A DNA stretch of 12,495 nucleotides from assembly GCA_002449335.1 (NCBI GenBank), contig DKDL01000022.1, positions 1-12,495 on the forward strand. The letters are read 5' to 3'. The number at the start of each line of letters is the position of its first letter. Position 1 is the stretch's first letter. The DNA comes from Succinatimonas sp. UBA6849 (GTDB lineage: Bacteria > Pseudomonadota > Gammaproteobacteria > Enterobacterales > Succinivibrionaceae). Shown in pieces: positions 7,512 to 12,495 of this stretch. A program made the translations under genes and the position numbers. The notes beneath the pieces were generated by a model that did not search any database, was not told the origin of the DNA, and saw nothing but the letters and a program-made list of their open reading frames with translations.

Positions 7512-7548
7512 AGTTTGATTAGATATTCAGTAAATAAGAGACAGCAAC

Positions 7549-9876
7549 ATGAAAGAGCTTACAGATAAAGTAAACATGGATAACTTAAGTTTGATTATTA
7601 AAACTTTAAGATCTAAAGCTACCTCTTCTACTTTCTTTAATAAGTCAAACACAAGACTCTTACTAAAGCTTGCTGTTGCCTTTTATCAGTTTAAAGATAA
7701 AAGTTTTGAAGAACTTATCTTTACTGATGCTAAATATGATGAAAGTGGATGTCATGACTCTTTTTTGGACGATTTAATCAAATGTATTAACTCAGATGAG
7801 ATTAAAAACAGCGATAATCAGTATGTAAAAGACTTTTTAGAGTGGCTAGGTGCTAAAAATACTGATGACAAAGACAGCTCTTACCACTTAACTCTAAACA
7901 GTGAATCTTTAAATAAGTTAGGTATCAGTATTTATGACTCATACCCATACACTGAACTTAAAGCCAATCTGTGCAGTTTCATCAATAAGTTAAACATAGA
8001 ACAGCTAAAAGATTCAGTACAGGATACGCCTTCAGCTAATGGTAAAGCTGGCAGTGATAATTCTGTAAGTACTGCAACAACCGACAAAGAGCCAGTTTTA
8101 GATACTGATACTGTAAATTTTGATACCTTTTTTAATGCAGCAGCTGAGCTCTTCTCAAATACCTTTTTCCATGAACAGAGACTTGTAAAGGTACTTTGTG
8201 ATTATCTATCAAAGTCCTCAATTCAAGATAATGATAAAGTGCTCTTTTTATCTAATGTACTGCCTTATGCTGAATACTCACTGTTAAATGACCATAACTG
8301 CAGCATTGACAGTTATGTCAATGTTGACAGTAAAATGAGTGTTGATGCTAAAGTTAACTTTGAAGCTTTAAAGAGATTTGATGAAAACTTAAAAAAAACT
8401 AGCTCTCATACTCAAGACTTAACATCAGGATCTAATAACCTAAATGAAAAGACCATCTTCTTACGTGATTATGAAGATCATTTAGTCCCTGAGGAATGCG
8501 AAAAACAGGTCGATGTTGCAGGTAATGCTGATATTGATGACATTTCATATTTACACACTCCATCACTTGAACTTAACTTTGTAAGAGCACTGCTCTTACA
8601 AATTAACAGTCCATTAAAACCTTATGTTTCAAGACAGGAGTTAATCGACAATCCTCATAGTACAGCTTTTGTCTGTCAGCCCCTCTTTAAAGGTGATATC
8701 CAGAATCTGTGCAAGTACTATTACTCTTTATATAACCTTTTAAAGAGAACTGTACAAAAGCGTTTTGTGCTCTTTATACCTCATGTAATTACTTACACTA
8801 ATGCTAATGAAGGCATTCTTTTTAGAAAGACCTTATTAGAAGATAATTACTTAAGTGTCGTCTTAAGATTACCAAGATTCTTTTGTGCTAATAAAGATCT
8901 TTTAATTGATGTTTTAGTCTTTGATAAAGGTAACGTAAGCAATATAGCTGCAAAAGGAAGCAGTAAAGATTTTAGCAAAGCCTCATCAGACAGCAAAAAA
9001 GATAATAGTAAAAATGCTGATGCAAAGATAACTGATAAGAAACTGCTTTTGTGCAACCTCTCTACAGCAAACAGCCTTGATGAGAAGCTCTCATCAAGAG
9101 CTCACAGCGTCTTAGCTTTAAAGGCTGTAAATGAGGTATCTCATGCACTATCCTGTTTAGGAGCAGACTCAAAGCAAAAGAATTCAGAGCACTGTAAGTT
9201 TGTCTCATTAAGCTCAATAACATCAAATGCAGATAAACTCTGTAAATTAGATCCTACAGCTTATGTATCTCCAACTGAGGTCTTAGACAGTGTTGCCTAC
9301 ATTAAAAAAGGTACTGTAGAGTTAGATAAGATAGCTACTATCTATAAGGCTTTAACCTGTAAGGCACCAACGGATACTGATTTTAAAGAGAAACTGTGTG
9401 AGTTAAATTTAAATGATGTACCCGAAAGTGGCATCATTACCACAGTACCTAAAGAGGTTGAAGTTGAGCTAGGCTTAAAACAGGCTAAACGTAACCTTTT
9501 AATAGATGGTGATGTTGTGATCTCTGTAAAAGGAGCTGTAGGTAAAGTAGGTTTCTATAAAGAAGGACAAAAGAAAGTCATGGCAGGTCAGTGCTTTGCC
9601 ATTATCAGATCAAAAGATCCTGATCTTTATTCTCAGGAACTTATCTTTGCCTTATTAAGAAACGACGATATGCAGGACTATATTAAAACAAAGATCACAG
9701 GAGATAAGTTAAAGGTTTTGCAGTTATCAGAGTTAAAGGCTATTCCCCTGCCTGCTGCAACTGAGAGTATGAGAGCAAAAGCCTGCAGGATAACTCAAGA
9801 GCTCTATGACTCACAAATTAAATTGATAGAAATAAAAGAGAGCATTAGATCATTAGGACAAGTAAGACTTGATTAG
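7549..9876 (+). CDS. Degenerate HsdM-like methyltransferase fused to HsdS-like target recognition domain, 775 aa
   Basis: Residues 1-200 are helical and unrecognised. Residues about 205-455 follow the layout of a type I R-M modification subunit. FFHEQRLVKVLCDYL (206-220) stands where HsdM has its FYTP helix. DKVLFLSNVLPYAEY (229-243) replaces motif I DPACGSGG, SLELNFVRALLLQIN (339-353) fits the following E-x-N/asparagine helix, and FVCQPLF (374-380) replaces NPPF. KRFVLFIPHV...ILFRKTLLEDNYLSVVLRLP (ending at 442) is the conserved HsdM segment after motif IV. Both catalytic motifs are lost, so no methylation is expected. A Ser/Lys/Asp-rich linker follows (about 455-490). Residues about 589-745 look like HsdS: GDVVISVKGAVGKVGF (654-669) and GDKLKVLQLSELKAIPLP (718-735), then a terminal helix. 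This suggests a DNA-binding protein with a dead MTase scaffold. It is transcribed divergently from the phosphoesterase/AAA genes. No hsdR gene or separate active MTase is nearby. The HsdS assignment is firmer than the HsdM one. Confidence 0.8.
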   Translation: MKELTDKVNMDNLSLIIKTLRSKATSSTFFNKSNTRLLLKLAVAFYQFKDKSFEELIFTDAKYDESGCHDSFLDDLIKCINSDEIKNSDNQYVKDFLEWLGAKNTDDKDSSYHLTLNSESLNKLGISIYDSYPYTELKANLCSFINKLNIEQLKDSVQDTPSANGKAGSDNSVSTATTDKEPVLDTDTVNFDTFFNAAAELFSNTFFHEQRLVKVLCDYLSKSSIQDNDKVLFLSNVLPYAEYSLLNDHNCSIDSYVNVDSKMSVDAKVNFEALKRFDENLKKTSSHTQDLTSGSNNLNEKTIFLRDYEDHLVPEECEKQVDVAGNADIDDISYLHTPSLELNFVRALLLQINSPLKPYVSRQELIDNPHSTAFVCQPLFKGDIQNLCKYYYSLYNLLKRTVQKRFVLFIPHVITYTNANEGILFRKTLLEDNYLSVVLRLPRFFCANKDLLIDVLVFDKGNVSNIAAKGSSKDFSKASSDSKKDNSKNADAKITDKKLLLCNLSTANSLDEKLSSRAHSVLALKAVNEVSHALSCLGADSKQKNSEHCKFVSLSSITSNADKLCKLDPTAYVSPTEVLDSVAYIKKGTVELDKIATIYKALTCKAPTDTDFKEKLCELNLNDVPESGIITTVPKEVEVELGLKQAKRNLLIDGDVVISVKGAVGKVGFYKEGQKKVMAGQCFAIIRSKDPDLYSQELIFALLRNDDMQDYIKTKITGDKLKVLQLSELKAIPLPAATESMRAKACRITQELYDSQIKLIEIKESIRSLGQVRLD

Positions 9877-9888
9877 TAAGTCTCTTTT
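9865..9888 (+). terminator. Weak hairpin overlapping the stop of the HsdM/HsdS-like gene
   Basis: AGACTT (9865-9870) and AAGTCT (9878-9883) pair perfectly around a 7-base loop containing part of the TAG stop, and CTTTT follows. The stem is short and AT-rich, so this is a weak intrinsic terminator candidate. The stronger hairpin at 9962-10000 may act as the real stop for both converging genes. Confidence 0.3.
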
Positions 9889-9961
9889 GTAAAAGACTCA
9901 CTTTAAAGGGCTGTTACAATCTTACTTACATGAGCAGTTAAAATCTAAAAATTGAAAATCA

Positions 9962-10000
9962 TGGCGCTACAAGATCTTTAAATGAACATCTGTAGCGCCA
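9962..10000 (-). terminator. Hairpin between converging genes, likely terminator of the 615-aa gene
   Basis: TGGCGCTACA (9962-9971) and TGTAGCGCCA (9991-10000) form a perfect 10-bp GC-rich stem, extendable by three pairs across one bulged base. It begins 16 bases after the stop of the minus-strand gene ending at 10017. On that strand it is followed by TGATTTTCAATTTTTAG, which is U-rich though interrupted. On the plus strand no U-tract follows, so for the converging gene it would need Rho or act only as a block. Confidence 0.6.
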
Positions 10001-10016
10001 CAATGAAAGATAGAAA

Positions 10017-11864
10017 CTACTTAAGTTTTTTACAGGTTATAAAACAGTTTTTACCTGCAAAGGCAATTCCGTAAGCATAGATACTTTGAACCATTTTGTT
10101 AGCTTTAAAAGGATCTGCGTAATGCTTATCTTCGATTTGCTCGACGGCTTCTTTACTAAGATCAATTAAATCTGAAACAACTGTTGTTGTTTTTATTTCA
10201 ATTATTGCAGCCTTTTCTGAAAATGTATCTGTAAAGGCAATATCTGCATAACCATCGCCAGCTTCTAAATTTGAATGATATTCAGAAAAGAAATTTTCAG
10301 AGCAGTTAGTAAAAAGACCATTTAGATAACCATGATAGTAGTTTTCATGAGGAGCTTTTGTGGCATTATCTCTTAACGAGATAAAGCTCATTAAGATAGT
10401 GCGAAGTTTTGATTGAGCAAAAGTACTATCACCATTAAAAAGAGCGTTAGCTATTTCATCTGCAACAGAGTTAGGTACAATCTCTGTATTAAATCTGTTT
10501 TGAATGTTGTGTTCAAAACATTCAAGTATCTCAAGGTTAGGAATTCTTGCAATGACGTTTTTATTGGTTTTACTGTCTTTAGATAACTCAGCTTCATCTG
10601 TCTTTTCCCAATCTAAGGTTAGATAACCAGAATGAAGCAACAGTGACCAGAAATCATTTGAATCATGCTGTGATAAACAGTCATAGTTCATGGATTCATT
10701 TAACTGAAAACCAATAGCTTTACCATCAACTAAATCCTGCATCTTTTGATTGTCTTTATCGGTTAAATAACCAATATAACCTGATAAGGATTTATCAGAG
10801 GTTGTACCTTCCCAGTAGTTTTCTAATCTGTTTAACTTTAAAGTTCCTTTTAAGTTCTTTTTATAATAATCACTAATGAAACTTACTATATCCCATGGAC
10901 AGAATATCTCTTTGTCATAGAACTTGTATCCGTCATAGTGCTCTTTGACTTTTTGAGCAAAGTTGTCCATTTTATAGTCTTTTAAGAACTTATAGGTTTC
11001 TTCTTTGGTAAAGCCAATAATTCCTGTATAGTCTTCGTTTTCAGAGAGAACTGTATTTACCTTAAAGTTATTAACACCTGTAAAGAGACTGTTCTTAGCT
11101 ACCTTTAAACATCCGGTGACAATGATTTTGGTGAGAGTCTTTTGATCTTTTAAAATACCAAAGAAACTTTTTATCAAATCTACCATGTTGTAATGGAAGT
11201 CTGCCTTAAAGCCTTTCTCATCACCATACAGTTTAGTATTCTGTAAATCATGATATGAAGCATTAGCAAGAGGTACATCATACTCATCAATAAGAAGTAT
11301 TGGATACTTGCCATATTCTTTATAAAGAGCTTTTGCTATGGTCTTTAATGATCCTGTCAGATAATCTGAATTCTCAAATTCCCTTAAAAACTCTACCTTA
11401 AGAAGTTTGCTTAATTTATCTTTGTCTTCTTCATCTAGTTTTGGGCTGTTTAAAAGATATCTATACTTTTCTGCAAGATCACTTACTTCCTTAGCAAAAT
11501 TTTTATATGCAATTTCAAAGGTCTTACCTGTTACATCTTTTAAAGAAACACTAATAACAGGATACTGTCCCATGAACTTAGAACAGAACTCTTTGTCTTC
11601 TAGTATTTTGGTGCCTTTAAAGAGTTCTAGTTGTTTTGAGTTATCAAATGGCTTTTCAGAATTGATTTGTAGGAATGACTCAAACATAGTCATGAGCATG
11701 GTCTTACCAAAACCGCTTGGTCTTATGAACAGCAGAACAGATGATGAGTCAGCTAAAATGGTCTTTAGGTACTCTGTCTTATCTACAAAGTAGCAATTAG
11801 CGTCTTTTAGATCTTCAAAGTTTGCTGGACTATTTAGTAATTCTAACGACATTTTGTTGCTCAT
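10017..11864 (-). CDS. AAA-ATPase-like / PD-(D/E)XK nuclease-domain protein, 615 aa, full length
   Basis: The architecture is the PF09820 AAA-ATPase-like domain followed by a PF08011-type PD-(D/E)XK domain. N-terminal signature CYFVDKTEYLK is at 24-34. The Walker A-like loop is RPSGFGKT (48-55); the copy at 1-680 has RPRRFGKT, so the usual arginine pair is S-G here. Walker B is LLIDEYD (190-196), and TKIIVTGCLKVAKNSLFTGVNN (245-266) is the conserved sensor region. Near the C-terminus, GYAD (538-541), EIK (556-558) and the AVEQI helix (573-577) supply the D...E-x-K triad of the nuclease fold. Length is normal for the family and the gene looks intact. The family's function is unestablished; ATP-driven nuclease activity is inferred from the domains. 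The ATG at 11864 has only a weak site (CAGAG); an ATG at 11852 (MSLELL) is an alternative. The next copy ends 38 bases upstream, so the two are probably co-transcribed. Confidence 0.9.
   Translation of the reverse strand: MSNKMSLELLNSPANFEDLKDANCYFVDKTEYLKTILADSSSVLLFIRPSGFGKTMLMTMFESFLQINSEKPFDNSKQLELFKGTKILEDKEFCSKFMGQYPVISVSLKDVTGKTFEIAYKNFAKEVSDLAEKYRYLLNSPKLDEEDKDKLSKLLKVEFLREFENSDYLTGSLKTIAKALYKEYGKYPILLIDEYDVPLANASYHDLQNTKLYGDEKGFKADFHYNMVDLIKSFFGILKDQKTLTKIIVTGCLKVAKNSLFTGVNNFKVNTVLSENEDYTGIIGFTKEETYKFLKDYKMDNFAQKVKEHYDGYKFYDKEIFCPWDIVSFISDYYKKNLKGTLKLNRLENYWEGTTSDKSLSGYIGYLTDKDNQKMQDLVDGKAIGFQLNESMNYDCLSQHDSNDFWSLLLHSGYLTLDWEKTDEAELSKDSKTNKNVIARIPNLEILECFEHNIQNRFNTEIVPNSVADEIANALFNGDSTFAQSKLRTILMSFISLRDNATKAPHENYYHGYLNGLFTNCSENFFSEYHSNLEAGDGYADIAFTDTFSEKAAIIEIKTTTVVSDLIDLSKEAVEQIEDKHYADPFKANKMVQSIYAYGIAFAGKNCFITCKKLK
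10576..10612. repeat. Near-identical DNA segment shared with 12459-12495
   Basis: 36 of 37 bases match between the two tandem AAA-ATPase-like genes, in direct orientation about 1.9 kb apart; the second copy ends at the window edge, so the match may extend. Such segments can support unequal recombination or gene conversion between the paralogues. Confidence 0.75.
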
Positions 11865-11902
11865 TACTCTGACATGATCTTGTTTATATATACTATTAGT
11901 TT

Positions 11903-12495
11903 TTACTTAAGCTTTTTACAAACCACAAGACAATCCTTTTTACAGAATACTAAGCCATAAGCGTAGATCTCTGTAATCTTTGATTGCTTGGTAAATGGTA
12001 GAGCATAATTCTTCTCTTCAATCTGAGATAATGCATCTGCTGCAAGCTCATCCATATCCACATCATTAGATGTAGATTTAATCTCAATGATTACAGCTTT
12101 GGTATTACGTCCTGCTTTAAAAGTAATATCTGGATATCCATTGCCTGATTCATAGTTAGAACGGTATTCAGATATGATATCTTCACAACATGTAAAGATG
12201 CCATTGATAAAACCATGGTAGTAGTTCTCTAAAGGAGCTTTAGTTGCAGTATCTCTGATTGAGACATATTTTTGTAACATATCAAAGATGATGTCGTACA
12301 CTTCTTTCTGATTGCCCGATGATAACGCATTAACTAACTTATTATGCAGATTGTTCTCTTCAAAATCAGAGCTGAATTTCTCTTTAATGTTGTCGTTAAA
12401 GCACCTTAAGATTTCTAAATTAGGAATTCTTACATAGACCGTTTTATCCGTTGTATGATCTTTAGATAACTCGGCTTCATCTGTCTTTTCCCAAT
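11903..12495 (-). CDS. AAA-ATPase-like / PD-(D/E)XK protein, C-terminal 196 aa, start outside window
   Basis: The minus-strand frame is open from the window edge to TAA at 11903. A GTG at 12301 could be taken as a start, but the homology to the 615-aa neighbour continues upstream of it (WEKTDEAELSKD... and RIPNLEIL.CF), so the gene is a larger one cut by the edge. Visible features are RDTATKAPLENYYHGFINGIF (the conserved linker into the nuclease fold) and then GYPD and EIK (fragment residues D122, E137, K139), the PD-(D/E)XK triad. It ends in CKKLK like its neighbour. It lies 38 bases upstream of the 615-aa gene in the same orientation and is a tandem paralogue: 12459-12495 and 10576-10612 match at 36 of 37 bases. 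Confidence 0.88.
   Translation of the reverse strand, partial: WEKTDEAELSKDHTTDKTVYVRIPNLEILRCFNDNIKEKFSSDFEENNLHNKLVNALSSGNQKEVYDIIFDMLQKYVSIRDTATKAPLENYYHGFINGIFTCCEDIISEYRSNYESGNGYPDITFKAGRNTKAVIIEIKSTSNDVDMDELAADALSQIEEKNYALPFTKQSKITEIYAYGLVFCKKDCLVVCKKLK

Noticed and set aside
8847..9056. 69-codon minus-strand reading frame
   Set aside because: Antisense to the linker of the HsdM/HsdS-like gene; its Leu/Ser-rich sequence comes from the complement of Lys/Asp/Ser codons.
7549..9876. A functional type I restriction-modification locus
   Set aside because: Motif I and motif IV of the methyltransferase are absent and no HsdR (helicase-nuclease) gene is present; the giant AAA protein has classical AAA domains, not the SF2 helicase motifs of HsdR.
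11407..11793. 128-codon plus-strand reading frame
   Set aside because: Antisense to the Walker A to Walker B part of the 615-aa AAA-ATPase-like gene, which is supported by homology to two paralogues in the window.
11903..12301. A separate 132-aa gene starting at GTG 12301
   Set aside because: The frame and the homology to the neighbouring paralogue both continue upstream to the window edge, so this is the end of a larger gene, not a small one.

Overview
This is an AT-rich window, roughly one-third GC by eye. It shows ordinary bacterial gene signals: Shine-Dalgarno sites of the AGGAG type, sigma70-like promoters, hairpin terminators, and codon use dominated by TTA, CTT, AAA and AGA. Several copies of the AAA-ATPase-like / PD-(D/E)XK family (the PF09820 + PF08011 architecture) point to an anaerobic gut or rumen bacterium. 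My best guess is a Gammaproteobacterium of the Succinivibrionaceae type. That is an impression from protein style, not a demonstrated assignment. There are no rRNA or tRNA genes, no CRISPR array and no intact insertion sequence.

Layout. (1) 1-680, minus: N-terminal part of an AAA-ATPase-like protein that leaves the window. (2) 681-949: non-coding or decayed stretch with a 14-bp inverted repeat around a 42-codon reading frame. (3) 950-1261, minus: unrecognised 103-aa helical protein, with a tandem 15-bp repeat upstream. (4) 1374-6584, minus: a 1736-aa protein with two C-terminal AAA+ domains and about 1200 residues I cannot assign. (5) 6674-7345, minus: a calcineurin-like metallophosphoesterase. 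(6) 7549-9876, plus: a 775-aa protein that reads as a type I R-M modification subunit (HsdM-like) with ruined catalytic motifs, fused to an HsdS-like target recognition domain. (7) 10017-11864, minus: a full-length 615-aa AAA-ATPase-like / PD-(D/E)XK protein. (8) 11903-12495, minus: the C-terminal third of another copy.

The interesting core is 1374-9876: a giant tandem AAA+ ATPase, a phosphoesterase and a divergently transcribed, apparently catalytically dead MTase-specificity fusion. No HsdR restriction subunit and no intact methyltransferase are visible. My inference is that the dead HsdM-HsdS fusion recognises DNA or modified DNA and the AAA+ protein is the motor or effector, possibly as an undescribed defence or DNA-surveillance module. 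Nothing in the sequence proves this. The divergent intergenic region (7346-7548) carries good promoters on both strands and an operator-like palindrome, so the two arms may be co-regulated. The AAA-ATPase-like copies on both sides suggest an accessory, recombination-prone neighbourhood.
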